Source of the DNA: Actinomadura viridilutea
Lineage (GTDB): Bacteria; Actinomycetota; Actinomycetes; Streptosporangiales; Streptosporangiaceae
DNA: 64,000 nt
Assembly (NCBI GenBank): GCA_003001795.1
Contig: PVNI01000004.1
Location: 1 to 64,000, forward strand
Direction: 5' to 3'
The translations under genes and the position numbers were made by a program. Below, in pieces: positions 51,749 to 60,711 of this stretch (positions are counted from its first letter, which is position 1; every line of letters starts with the position of its first letter). The notes below the pieces were generated by a model. That model saw only the letters and a list, made by a program, of their open reading frames with translations. It did no database searches and was not told the DNA's origin.

Positions 51749-52210
51749 TCACCCGAGGCTGCCGAGCTCGCGGCGGGCGTGCTCGCGCAGGACGATGAGC
51801 GTCTCGACGAGCCGACGCCGCTGGTCGGGGGCGAGCGGCCCGGCGAAATGCCGCTCCAGGGTCGCGGCGTGCACCCGCAGCGCCTCGGCCAGCTTGGCGC
51901 GTCCGGCGTCGGTCAGCTCCACCAGCTGCCGCCGCCGGTCGCCGGGCGCGGCGTGCCGCCGCACGTACCCGGCCTCCTCCATGCGGTCGACCAGGCGGGT
52001 CGTCCCGCCGCTGGTCAGGATCATCTGCTCGGCCAGGCGGCCCATGGTCAGCGGCCCGCCGGCGTCCGACAGCCGCAGCAGCACCTCGAACATCACGTGC
52101 CGGATGCCGCACCGCCGCTCCAGTTCCCGGCCCGCGATCCGCTCCAGCAGCGCCGCCGCGCCCAGCAGCGCGCCGAATTCGCGAACGACTCCGTCCGCGC
52201 CCGCCCCCAT
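51749..52210 (-). CDS. MarR-family transcriptional regulator
   Basis: Regulator of 153 residues. The winged HTH spans about 40-95: HVMFEVLLRLSDAGGPLTMG, then LAEQMILTSGGTTRLVDRME as the recognition part, and RRHAAPGDRRRQLVELTDAG as the wing. Flanking helices form the dimer. GGAGGGAG precedes the ATG at 52210. It converges on the TauD-type gene and lies 220 bp downstream of the drug-exporter gene. Target and ligand are unknown. Confidence 0.87.
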   Translation of the reverse strand: MGAGADGVVREFGALLGAAALLERIAGRELERRCGIRHVMFEVLLRLSDAGGPLTMGRLAEQMILTSGGTTRLVDRMEEAGYVRRHAAPGDRRRQLVELTDAGRAKLAEALRVHAATLERHFAGPLAPDQRRRLVETLIVLREHARRELGSLG

Positions 52211-52429
52211 GCCCGCTCCCTCCGCCGTCCTGCCCGCCGACAACGCGGGTGCGCCGCGCGCGCCTTCCCGCACGCGGCGCCCCGTGCCGGGACATCGATC
52301 AGTTGTCGCCGTCTTCACCGGTGGACGCCGCCCTGGACCGGTCCCCATCCGGGGCGGGGTCCGCGGCGTCCAGCGCCCGTTCGTCATTCTTGATACCGGT
52401 GCGGCGCGGGTCCGCCGCTCCGGGGACGG

Positions 52430-53911
52430 TCATGCCGGGACGTCCTCTGGACTGCGGCCCTTCAAAGGCTCGGGCGCGGTCTCCCCCAGCGGGCGGGTCC
52501 GGGGCAGGACGGTGAGGGCGATGAGGGCGGCGGCGACCAGAAGCGCCGCGCCGAGGGTCAGGCCGAGCGCGTAGCCGTCGGTGAGGCTCTCGGGCGTGAC
52601 TACCCGGCCGGTGCGGTGATGGGCCGCGGTGCCGAGGGCGGCGAGCCCGAACGAGGCGCCGATCTGGCGCGAGCTGTTGAGCAGGGCCGAGGCGGTGCCG
52701 GCCTCGCGGGACGCGACGCCGGCGGTGGCGACGGAGACGAGCGGTCCGAGGTAGAGCCCGAAGCCGAATCCGGCGCCGATCGAGGGGCCCAGGACGTCGG
52801 TGGCGAAGGCGCCGTCAGCGCTGATCATGCCGAACCAGGCGAAGCCCGCCGCGGTCAGCAGGCCGCCCATGACCAGGAGCGTCCGGGGAGCGAGACGGTA
52901 CCCGAGCTTGACGGCGAGCACGGACCCGGCGACCACGGCGAGGGCGAACGGCACGAACATGAGTCCGGTCAGCGCCGCCCCGTGCCCGAGGACCCGTTGC
53001 AGGTAGAGGGACATGAAGTAGAAGGACGAGGCCATGGTGGCGCCGACCAGCAGGTTGGCGGCGTTGGCGCCGGCGACCGAGCGGTTGGCGAACAGGCCGA
53101 GCCGGACCAGCGGTTCCCGGCGGGTGGTCCGCTCGACGAGCAGGAACGCGGCCAGCAGCGCGGCGGCGACCGCCAGGGTCGTCACGGTGGCCGCCGAACC
53201 CCACGGGTGCCGGTCGGTGCGGACGATGCCGAACACCAGCAGGGTCATGCCCGCCGTGGCCAGCACGGCGCCGAGCGCGTCCGGGCGGCCGCCGCGGTCC
53301 GCGGGCGCGTCGGCGGCGACGCCCCGCCAGGCCAGGGCCAGCGCGCAGGCGGCCATCGGCACGCTGACGAACATCACCCAGCGCCAGCCGGCGTACTCGG
53401 TGAGCAGGCCGCCGATCAGGACGCCGAGGGCGCCTCCGGCGGCGTTCGTCGCGCTCCAGACGCCGAAGGCCCGCACGCGGGCGCGTCCCGTGGGGAACGC
53501 GGCGGTCAGCACCGCCAGCGCCGCCGGCGCCAGCGCGGCCGCCCCGACGCCCTGCGCCGCCCGGGCGGCGACCAGATGGCCGGGCTCCTGGGCGAAGCCG
53601 CCGCCGAGGGAGGCCAGGCCGAACAGCCCGAGCCCGAGCAGCAGGACCCGCCTGCGGCCGTACCGGTCGGCGGCCTTGCCGCCGAGGAGCAGCAGCCCGC
53701 CGAAGGTGAGGGCGTAGGCGTGGATCACCCAGGTGAGCCCCACCGCGCCGAAGCCGAGGCCGGCGGCGATCTCCGGAAGCCCGACGTTCACCACCGACAG
53801 GTCCAGCGACACCATGAACTGCACGACGGCCACCGCGGCGAGGACGAGCCCCGGCCGGGCGTCCGCCTCGACGGCCGGCCGTCCGCTCGGCGATTGTGTG
53901 CGCGTCACCAC
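52430..53911 (-). CDS. MFS drug:H+ antiporter, DHA2 (14-TM) family
   Basis: Efflux pump of 493 residues with about 14 hydrophobic segments. The motif VVQFMVSLDLSVVNVGLPEI is the classical DHA2 first helix; GGKAADRYGRRRVLL is the loop 2-3 motif; the antiporter motif region is GALGVLIGGLLTEYAGWRW. It likely exports hydrophobic drugs or a metabolite. It starts at a GTG at 53911 and diverges from a two-component system gene pair across about 300 bp, which may respond to the exported compound. Confidence 0.88.
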   Translation of the reverse strand: MVTRTQSPSGRPAVEADARPGLVLAAVAVVQFMVSLDLSVVNVGLPEIAAGLGFGAVGLTWVIHAYALTFGGLLLLGGKAADRYGRRRVLLLGLGLFGLASLGGGFAQEPGHLVAARAAQGVGAAALAPAALAVLTAAFPTGRARVRAFGVWSATNAAGGALGVLIGGLLTEYAGWRWVMFVSVPMAACALALAWRGVAADAPADRGGRPDALGAVLATAGMTLLVFGIVRTDRHPWGSAATVTTLAVAAALLAAFLLVERTTRREPLVRLGLFANRSVAGANAANLLVGATMASSFYFMSLYLQRVLGHGAALTGLMFVPFALAVVAGSVLAVKLGYRLAPRTLLVMGGLLTAAGFAWFGMISADGAFATDVLGPSIGAGFGFGLYLGPLVSVATAGVASREAGTASALLNSSRQIGASFGLAALGTAAHHRTGRVVTPESLTDGYALGLTLGAALLVAAALIALTVLPRTRPLGETAPEPLKGRSPEDVPA

Positions 53912-54214
53912 GGCTCAGTCCTCCGCGGTGGTCCGGTGGCGGCGGATGCGCCTGGACCGGGGGTCGACGGGTTGGGCGACGGTCGGCGGCTCACCGGGCT
54001 CGCGGCGCCGGACCCGCCCGTGGATGCAGATCACGTCCATGCCCGACATCGTGGAGTTCGGGCCGGTCGAGGTCACCGTCCCGCGGAAGACACCTGCGCA
54101 TGGCACCCGGGAAGCACGGTCGGCCGGACTACTCCGCCGGGAGTAGCCGCCGGTTCCGACTCGCCGACGAGGCCCCCGCGGCGATCAAGCCTTTACTCTG
54201 CAGCAGTGAGCCTC

Positions 54215-55387
54215 ATGCACAGGTGGCGGCCGCTCGCGCAGGACGCCCTGCTCGCCGCGGCGATGGCCGTCCTGCTGTCGGTCAGCGTGGTCATCACGCC
54301 GCGCGGGGGCGCGCCGGATCTCGCGGCCGCCCTCGTCGGCTCGCTCGCGCTCGTCGCCTGGCGGCGGGCGCCCCTGGTGGCACTGGCGGTCGCCACGGCC
54401 TGCATGCTCGTCGTCGCGGCGCGCGTCCAGCCGGGCCCGCCGGCGGCCTTTCCCGTGCTGGTGTCGGTGTTCGCCGCGGTCAGGGACGGCCATCGGGTGG
54501 CCGCGGCGCTGGCGGGCGTGGTCTACCTGGGGGTCGACCTGGCGGTGAACGCGCCCGGCGGCGACGGCGTCCCGGAGAACCTGGAGAACCTCCAGTACAG
54601 CTCGCTGCTGCTCGGCTGGTTCGTGGCGGCCGGCGTGGCCGCGACGGTGACCCGGCACCGGCAGGCGTACCTGGAGGAGGCCGAGCGGCGGGCCGCCGAG
54701 GCCGAACGCACCCGCGAAGAGGCGGCCCTGCGCCGCGCGGGCGAGGAACGGCTGCGCATCGCCAGGGAACTGCACGACTCGCTCACCCACAGCATCTCGG
54801 TCATCAAGGTCCAAGCCGGAGTGGCCGTCCACCTGGCGCGAAGGAACGGCGAGGAGGTGCCGCCCGCTCTGCTGGCCATCCAGGAGGCCAGCAGCGACGC
54901 CATGCGCGAACTGCGCGCCACCCTGGAGGTGCTGCGCGCCCCCGAAGGCGCCGGCGACCCCGGCGATCCGGACGGCTTCGGCGGCGAGGCCCCCTCGGCC
55001 AGCGGTCTCGACCGGCTCGACGACCTGGTGCGGCGGGCCCGCTCGACCGGGCTGCCGGCCACGGTGACGATCTCCGGCACGCGGCGGACGCTGCCCGCCG
55101 AGGTGGACCGGGCGGCGTACCGGATCGTCCAGGAGGCGCTCACCAACGTCTCCCGGCACGCCGACGGGGCGGCCGCGACGGTGCGCGTCGACTACGCGGA
55201 CGGGGAGCTGGTCGTCCAGGTCGACGACGACGGCCCGGCCCGCCCGGACGCGCCGCCCGTGCCCGGCACGGGCCTGCTCGGCATGCGCGAGCGCGTCGCG
55301 GCGCTCGGCGGCCGGCTGCGGGCCGAGCCCCGCCCCGAGGGCGGCTTCACCGTCCGCGCCGAACTCCCCCTCGGGGACGCCACATGA
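54215..55387 (+). CDS. Sensor histidine kinase, NarL-type (HisKA_3)
   Basis: Membrane kinase of 390 residues. About 10-150 contains four to five hydrophobic segments with short loops, so no large outer sensor domain is visible. A coiled coil leads to the HisKA_3 box RIARELHDSLTHSISVIKVQ (His about residue 185). The HATPase domain has RIVQEALTNVSRHA (N box) and GTGLLGMRERVAALGG (G box). It probably senses envelope stress. It overlaps the response regulator gene by ATGA. A GTG at 54206 in the same frame is an alternative start; neither has a clear ribosome binding site. Confidence 0.88.
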   Translation: MHRWRPLAQDALLAAAMAVLLSVSVVITPRGGAPDLAAALVGSLALVAWRRAPLVALAVATACMLVVAARVQPGPPAAFPVLVSVFAAVRDGHRVAAALAGVVYLGVDLAVNAPGGDGVPENLENLQYSSLLLGWFVAAGVAATVTRHRQAYLEEAERRAAEAERTREEAALRRAGEERLRIARELHDSLTHSISVIKVQAGVAVHLARRNGEEVPPALLAIQEASSDAMRELRATLEVLRAPEGAGDPGDPDGFGGEAPSASGLDRLDDLVRRARSTGLPATVTISGTRRTLPAEVDRAAYRIVQEALTNVSRHADGAAATVRVDYADGELVVQVDDDGPARPDAPPVPGTGLLGMRERVAALGGRLRAEPRPEGGFTVRAELPLGDAT

Positions 55388-56043
55388 TCCGCGTGCTGCT
55401 CGCCGACGACCAGGCGCTCATCCGCGGCGGCTTCCGGGCGCTGCTGGAGGCCGAGGACGACCTGGAGGTGGTGGCCGAGGCCGCCGACGGCGAGCGGGCC
55501 GTCGCGCTCGCCCTCGAGCACCGGCCCGACGTCGCGCTCGTCGACATCCAGATGCCGGTGATGGACGGCATCGAGGCGACCCGGCTGATCGCCGCCGACG
55601 AGCGGCTGCGCGGCGTCCACGTCGTGATCCTCACCAACTACGGACTGGACGAGTACGTCGTCGCCGCGCTGCGCGCCGGCGCCTGCGGCTTCCTGGTCAA
55701 GGACACCGAGCCCGCCGACCTGCTGCAGGGCGTGCGGGTCGCGGCCCGCGGCGACGCGCTGCTGTCCCCCTCGATCACCCGCCGCCTGATCGCCGAGTAC
55801 GTGGCCCGCCGCCCCGAGCCCGCGCCCGAGGCGCTCGCCGTGCTGACCGACCGCGAGCGCGAGGTGACCGCGCTGGTGGCCCGCGGCCTGTCCAACGACG
55901 AGATCGCCGCCCACCTGGTGATCAGCCCGACCACCGCCAAGACGCACGTCAGCAGGGCGATGACCAAGCTCGGCGCCCGCGACCGCGCCCAGCTCGTGGT
56001 CTTCGCCTACGAGTCCGGCCTCGTCACTCCGCGGCGCGGCTGA
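55384..56043 (+). CDS. Response regulator, NarL/FixJ family
   Basis: Two-domain regulator of 219 residues. The receiver domain has the acidic pair ADDQ (about residues 7-10), the phosphorylated Asp in LVDIQMP (D54), Thr in LTNYG and Lys in LVKDTEP. The LuxR-type HTH is at about 150-205 (LTDREREVTALVARGLSNDE, TTAKTHVSRAMTKLGARDRA). It is translated with the kinase gene (ATGA) and probably controls the divergent drug exporter. Confidence 0.92.
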   Translation: MIRVLLADDQALIRGGFRALLEAEDDLEVVAEAADGERAVALALEHRPDVALVDIQMPVMDGIEATRLIAADERLRGVHVVILTNYGLDEYVVAALRAGACGFLVKDTEPADLLQGVRVAARGDALLSPSITRRLIAEYVARRPEPAPEALAVLTDREREVTALVARGLSNDEIAAHLVISPTTAKTHVSRAMTKLGARDRAQLVVFAYESGLVTPRRG

Positions 56044-56087
56044 CCGCCGCGCCGCTCGATCGCCGCCGTCGGATCGGTCGCCGCCGT

Positions 56088-57086
56088 TCAGTCGCCGCCG
56101 TCGGACGCGCCGCCCTTGCCGGTGGACGTCGCACCGGGGGACGGCGAGCCGGTCGGCACGGCGCCCAGCGTGGCGGAGTCCTTGTTCTGGTCGTTGACGC
56201 CCGAGGCGTACTGCTTGGTCACCTTCCACTCGCCGTCGATCTTCGCCAGCGCCAGCCGGAGCAGCGTGGCGGGTTGCTCGGTGGACTCCTGCTTGCTGCG
56301 GACCGTGATGTCGACCGAGACCACGGCCGTGGCGAACCGGTCGTCCACGCTGCCCACGAACACCTGGTTCGTCTTGGACGACAGCGCGACGTCGGGGTTG
56401 TCGCGGAACGTGCTGCCCAGGTTGGGCAGCGTGGTGGTCCTGAAGGACTCCAGCAGGTCGCCGCCCATGAGCTTTTGGGCCTTGTCCATCTGCGACCGGT
56501 AGTTGGCCGCGTCGTAGGTCAGCGCCGCGTCGCCGTAGGCGGCGGCGACCTTGGCCACCTCCTCGCGCGCGTCCCGGGCGGCCGACAGCGCGGACGCGCT
56601 GCGCCACTGCCAGATCGCCAGCGTCGCCAGCGCCGCGGTCAGCAGGACGACGACGGCCGCCGCGACCCGCGGGCGTTCGAGGCCGGGCGGCGTCCTGCGC
56701 GCTCGCGAGCCGCCGTCGTCCTCTTCGGGAGGATCCTTCTTCGCCGGGCGCGCCCTCGCGGATCGCGCGTTCCGGGGCGAGGGCTCCTCGGCCTCGGCTC
56801 TCCCGGACTTCTCGACCGTGCGCTCCCCGCTCTCTTCCGCAGCGTCCTCCTCCGCCTCGATGGCGTCCAGGACCTCGTCGAGGTCCTCGTCGTCGAGCAC
56901 TTCGATGACGCGGACCCGCCGCCTGCGACGCGGCCGGGCGGAGGGCGCGTCGCCCGCACCGTCGGAGCGTCGCGCGGCGGCGTCCTTCTCCGCGCGCGTC
57001 TCGGGGGCCGTCTCCTCCTCTGCCGCGCCGCCGGCGGCGGGCGCCGCGGCGTCCTCGGTGACGTCCTTGGAAGGCTCGGCTGTCAC
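56088..57086 (-). CDS. Mce-associated membrane protein (Mam)
   Basis: Protein of 332 residues. The first 135 are disordered and alternate acidic (EAEEDAAEES) and basic (RPRRRRRVRV) stretches. One transmembrane helix lies at about 140-160 (VAAAVVVLLTAALATLAIW). The outer domain (about 165-310) has YRSQMDKAQKLMGGDLLESF and the strands FATAVVSVDITV and LRLALAKIDGEWKVTKQY, as in Mam/Rv0177-like proteins that stabilise Mce complexes. It is the last gene of the mce operon, 21 bp after mceF. Confidence 0.82.
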   Translation of the reverse strand: MTAEPSKDVTEDAAAPAAGGAAEEETAPETRAEKDAAARRSDGAGDAPSARPRRRRRVRVIEVLDDEDLDEVLDAIEAEEDAAEESGERTVEKSGRAEAEEPSPRNARSARARPAKKDPPEEDDGGSRARRTPPGLERPRVAAAVVVLLTAALATLAIWQWRSASALSAARDAREEVAKVAAAYGDAALTYDAANYRSQMDKAQKLMGGDLLESFRTTTLPNLGSTFRDNPDVALSSKTNQVFVGSVDDRFATAVVSVDITVRSKQESTEQPATLLRLALAKIDGEWKVTKQYASGVNDQNKDSATLGAVPTGSPSPGATSTGKGGASDGGD

Positions 57087-57107
57087 AGGCGCTCCTCGGG
57101 GTCGGGG

Positions 57108-58424
57108 TCATCTTCTGCCGCGCCGCGGGCGGGGCAGGCGGGACAGGACGGACACGGAGCCCGCCATCACCCTGATCAGCACCAGCAGGGCCACCAGCGG
57201 CGGCAGGTACAGCAGCCATCCGGGCGGCCCGCCGGACTCCTCGTCCGCGGACCGACCGGCGGCGGTGCGCGCCTGCAGCTCTTGCTGGAGGGAAGGGTCC
57301 TGCTGGAGGGAAGGGTCGTGCGTGGGGATGGTCTCCCCGGGGTTCTTGGCCTTGACGGGCTTCTGCGCGGTCACACCCGGCTGCCGTCCGTCCGGGCAGT
57401 CGGGGATGGCTCCCACGCGCGGCTGCGGCAGCGGATACCGGTACTCCAGGGCGGCCTGCTTCTCCAGGGTCACCAGGAAGACCACGTTCAGCACCGGCTT
57501 GCCCTGGTCCCGCCCGATGACGCTGCGCAGGACCTCCTGGAGCCGCGGCGCCATCTCCAGCGTCCGGCGCAGGTCGGTCAGCGGGTCGGGGTTGTGGCGG
57601 CGGATCCCCCAGTGCGCGAGGGTGTCGACGGCGCATTCGATGTCGGGCGTCGTCGTGTCCAGCAGGTCGTTGACGGTGTCGAGCAGGCGGGGCCCGTCGT
57701 CGCGCAGCCGGGCGAGCTCGCCGCGGACCTGCCGCAGCGCCGCGGTCAGCGCGGCCAGGTCGTCGACGCCCGCGCCGAGGTCGCCGCGGTGCCGGTTGAG
57801 CACCCGGGTGATCGCGCCGAGGTCCTTGGTGAGGCCGTCCAGCAGCTCGCTGTCGTCGGCGAACGCGGCGGTCAAACGGTCGGAGCCGCGGATGATCCGC
57901 CGCAGCGAGCCGTCCCGCCCGGACCAGCCCTCGGCCAGCTCATGGGTGAGGATCCGGGCGTCCTCGGGGTCGACGGCCTCCAGGGAGTCGATGACGGACG
58001 CGAACAGGTCGCTGTACTTGGGCGGCACTTTCGTCTTCGACACCGGGATCACCGCGCCGGGAGGCAGCGGCGGCGCGTCGCCCTGGCCGGGGCCGGGCGT
58101 CAGCTCCACCACGGGCTCGCCGACGGCCGACTTGCGCGCGGCGGCCGCGGTGACGCCTCGGGGGATCTTGACGCCGCGGTCGATGTCGAGCCGGACCGCC
58201 ACCCTGTCCCCGGCCAGCCGCACCGAGTCGATCTTGCCGACGCGCACGCCGAGGTAGTCCACCTCGAAGCCGGGGTGCAGGCCCGGCGACGACGCGAACT
58301 CCACGGTGATGTGGTACGGCCGGTCGATGAAGTCGAAGTGGACGACGTTGCGGAACGCCCACACCACCATGACCGCGGCCAGGACGGCGAACACCGCGAG
58401 GTTGACCGCCACGCGCCGGGTCAT
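57108..58424 (-). CDS. mceF: Mce family protein MceF
   Basis: Substrate-binding subunit of 438 residues of the Mce lipid importer. An N-terminal anchor (AVNLAVFAVLAAVMVVWAF) is followed by the MlaD/MCE domain at about 35-115 (VEFASSPGLHPGFEVDYLGV) and a long helical region that builds the lipid tunnel in Mce rings. Near the end a Gln/Pro linker with a duplicated DPSLQQ leads to a second hydrophobic helix (GWLLYLPPLVALLVLIRV), so both ends may be in the membrane. Its ATG overlaps the stop of mceE (ATGA). Confidence 0.88.
   Translation of the reverse strand: MTRRVAVNLAVFAVLAAVMVVWAFRNVVHFDFIDRPYHITVEFASSPGLHPGFEVDYLGVRVGKIDSVRLAGDRVAVRLDIDRGVKIPRGVTAAAARKSAVGEPVVELTPGPGQGDAPPLPPGAVIPVSKTKVPPKYSDLFASVIDSLEAVDPEDARILTHELAEGWSGRDGSLRRIIRGSDRLTAAFADDSELLDGLTKDLGAITRVLNRHRGDLGAGVDDLAALTAALRQVRGELARLRDDGPRLLDTVNDLLDTTTPDIECAVDTLAHWGIRRHNPDPLTDLRRTLEMAPRLQEVLRSVIGRDQGKPVLNVVFLVTLEKQAALEYRYPLPQPRVGAIPDCPDGRQPGVTAQKPVKAKNPGETIPTHDPSLQQDPSLQQELQARTAAGRSADEESGGPPGWLLYLPPLVALLVLIRVMAGSVSVLSRLPRPRRGRR
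57283..57318. repeat. Two 18-bp direct repeats inside mceF
   Basis: TGCTGGAGGGAAGGGTCC (57283-57300) and TGCTGGAGGGAAGGGTCG (57301-57318) are adjacent and in frame. They duplicate six residues in the Gln/Pro linker before the C-terminal helix. This looks like recent slippage without effect on the frame. Confidence 0.8.
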
Positions 58425-59626
58425 CGCGGCCGCCCCAGGATCTTGTCGAGGTCGGGCAGGGCCTTGTCCAGCTCCCCGGGCAGCCTCGCGTCCCGCCCGG
58501 CTTCCCCGCCGCTCTCCCGGCCGCCGCCTCGCTTTGCGGCTCGGCCGCCGTCGTCGCCGACCAGACCGGGGACGACCGGCGTGCCGTCCGGCCACACGAC
58601 CTTGACCAGCGGATACAGCAGCAGCTGACCGTCGTAGGTGGCCAGCGGCAGCTTCCGGGAGAACGTCACCAGGCCGTTGACGAGATCGGTGAGGCGCCGC
58701 CGGTTCCCGGCGAGCGTGGCCAGCACCGCGTCCAGGTCGCGCAGCAGCGTCCGGAACCGCTGGAGCCGCCCCTCCAGCACCTTGTCGTCGAGCTGGACGG
58801 CGAGCTCGGTGAGGCGCCGCACCGTGGTGAGGATCTTCTCCTTGTTCTCGTCGAGCATCCGGGCGGTCTTCTCCAGCTCGGCGGGCGTGCGTTCCAGCTC
58901 GCCGCGGCCGCGGGCCAGGGACCGGCCCAGTTCGGCGAGCCGGTCGACCGACCGGCCGAGCTCGGCACGCTGCCGGGCGAACACCGCGAGCAGGTCGTTC
59001 GTCTTGGCGACGGCGGTGTTGAGCCTGCCGCCGTTGCCGTCCAGGGCGGCGGCCCCGGCGTTGACCACCGTCGCCACGTCGTCGCCGGCGAGCGCCTTGA
59101 GCAGCGGTCCGGCCTGCCCGACCACCTGCTCGAACGACGGCTGCACGCTGGTGTCGGAGATCTGCGCGCCGTCGGGCAGGAACGGCCCGCGGTCGGTGCG
59201 GCCGCCCGGAGGCAGCGTCAGGTCGACGTAGTTCTCGCCGAGCAGCGAGGTCATCTTGATCTCGGCGCGGGTGCCGCGCGGGATCCGGTACCCGTCCTTG
59301 ATCGACATGGTGACGGTGGTCCGGAAGGTGCGCTTGTCCAGCCGCACGTCGGTCACCGAGCCGATCGTGACGTCCGACATCTGCACGCTGTGCCCGGCGA
59401 CGAGCCCCTGCACGTCGTCGAACGTCGCGGTGAGGGTCAGCCCGCCCTTGGGCGCGCCGGCCGTCCGGATGGAGCAGCCGGCGAGCAGCCCGGCCAGCAG
59501 CACGGCCGCCAGCAGGACGGCGGCCGGCGCGGACGCCCCGGGCGCCGCCCGTCTGCCTTTGGACGCGCCCGGCGCCCTTCGCCGCCCGGCGAACAGCTCG
59601 AGCGCGGTCCGCCTCCCGGTGCTCAT
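58421..59626 (-). CDS. mceE: Mce family lipoprotein MceE
   Basis: Mce subunit of 401 residues. A basic N-terminus and hydrophobic segment end in the lipobox LLAGC (Cys about residue 51), the usual lipoprotein feature of MceE/LprK. The MCE domain follows (TATFDDVQGLVAGHSVQMSD, RIPRGTRAEIKMTSLLGENY), then a long helical domain with heptad-like leucines and a charged tail. ATGA overlaps join it to mceD before and mceF after. Confidence 0.88.
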   Translation of the reverse strand: MSTGRRTALELFAGRRRAPGASKGRRAAPGASAPAAVLLAAVLLAGLLAGCSIRTAGAPKGGLTLTATFDDVQGLVAGHSVQMSDVTIGSVTDVRLDKRTFRTTVTMSIKDGYRIPRGTRAEIKMTSLLGENYVDLTLPPGGRTDRGPFLPDGAQISDTSVQPSFEQVVGQAGPLLKALAGDDVATVVNAGAAALDGNGGRLNTAVAKTNDLLAVFARQRAELGRSVDRLAELGRSLARGRGELERTPAELEKTARMLDENKEKILTTVRRLTELAVQLDDKVLEGRLQRFRTLLRDLDAVLATLAGNRRRLTDLVNGLVTFSRKLPLATYDGQLLLYPLVKVVWPDGTPVVPGLVGDDGGRAAKRGGGRESGGEAGRDARLPGELDKALPDLDKILGRPR

Positions 59627-60711
59627 CCGCCACCTCCCCGCGGGGCGCCGTCGCGCCGAGCGCCGTCCGTCCCGTTCTGCCAGGGGCAGTTGGAGTTCGG
59701 AGGCGGCAGCGGGCACGCGACGTCGTCGTCGTTCAGCAGCCCTTTCAGCCACGTGCGAAGGAACGCGTCGGTGGCGAAACGGATCTGCAGCGACTTGGTC
59801 GTGGGGCTGTAGCCGCCGATCAGCGCCTCGTTGATTCCGGGGAGCGCGTCGATGAGCTGCGCGACCTGCCGGGAGTTGCCTTTGAGCATCAGCGCCGTGC
59901 GGGTGAGCACGGCCAGGTCGTACGGCAGCCGCCCCTTGTACTCGTCCAGCAGCTCGGCGCTGTGGTCGGCCAGGTCCAGGATGCCGCGGATCAGCTCCTT
60001 CAGCTCGCCGCGTTCGGCGCTGAGCACCCGGGCGGCCTCGGCGAAGTCGTGGATCATCTGGCCGAGCACCTGCTCGCGGCCGCGCACCACCCCGGCCAGG
60101 CGGTCGAGGTTCCGCGCGACCTCGATCAGCTCGCGGTCCTGCCCGGCGACGTTCTCCACCAGGCGGGCGCTCTGCTCGAGCGTGGCGTTGAACAGACGTC
60201 CGTTGCCCTCGAAGGAGCGGGCGGCGCGGTCGAGCGCGGTGCGGGTCTTGGTGGGGTCCAGCGCGGTGGCGAGGTCGGTGAACGAGGTGAGCGCGTCGTC
60301 GACCTCGACGGGCACGTGCGTGCGCTCGATCGGGATCACGTTGCCGGTCTCGACCGGCTGGCCGGGCTTCCACGGCGGGTGCAGGATCAGGTTGCGCTCG
60401 CCCACCAGGTTCAGCGGGACGATCGACGCCCGCACGCCGCGCGGCAGCCGGATGTCGCGGCGCAGGTGGAAGGTGACCTTGACGCGGTCGCCCTGGGGCT
60501 CGACCCGGTCCACCAGGCCCACGTCCGCGCCCATGATCTTGACCTTGGACTCCTTGTAGAAGGAGCGGGCCTTGGGGAAGTAGGCCGTCATCGTCCGCTG
60601 CCCGGCGGACTGCCGCTGGACGATCGAGCAACCGCCCAGGGCCGCCGTCAGCGTCAGGCACAGTCCCGCCAGCACGGCGCGGCGCAGGGCGGCGGACGCC
60701 GGTCGTCGCAT
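59623..60711 (-). CDS. mceD: Mce family protein MceD, with a lipobox
   Basis: Mce subunit of 362 residues. MCE domain at about 40-115 (TAYFPKARSFYKESKVKIMG, VRASIVPLNLVGERN) and helical domain to about 320, then a Cys/Pro-containing tail (DDDVACPLPPPNSNCPW). Unusually for MceD, the signal segment ends in a good lipobox (LTAALGGCS, Cys about 28), so it may be lipid-anchored like MceE. Its stop overlaps the mceE start. It starts directly after the mceC stop (TAGATG). Confidence 0.86.
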   Translation of the reverse strand: MRRPASAALRRAVLAGLCLTLTAALGGCSIVQRQSAGQRTMTAYFPKARSFYKESKVKIMGADVGLVDRVEPQGDRVKVTFHLRRDIRLPRGVRASIVPLNLVGERNLILHPPWKPGQPVETGNVIPIERTHVPVEVDDALTSFTDLATALDPTKTRTALDRAARSFEGNGRLFNATLEQSARLVENVAGQDRELIEVARNLDRLAGVVRGREQVLGQMIHDFAEAARVLSAERGELKELIRGILDLADHSAELLDEYKGRLPYDLAVLTRTALMLKGNSRQVAQLIDALPGINEALIGGYSPTTKSLQIRFATDAFLRTWLKGLLNDDDVACPLPPPNSNCPWQNGTDGARRDGAPRGGGG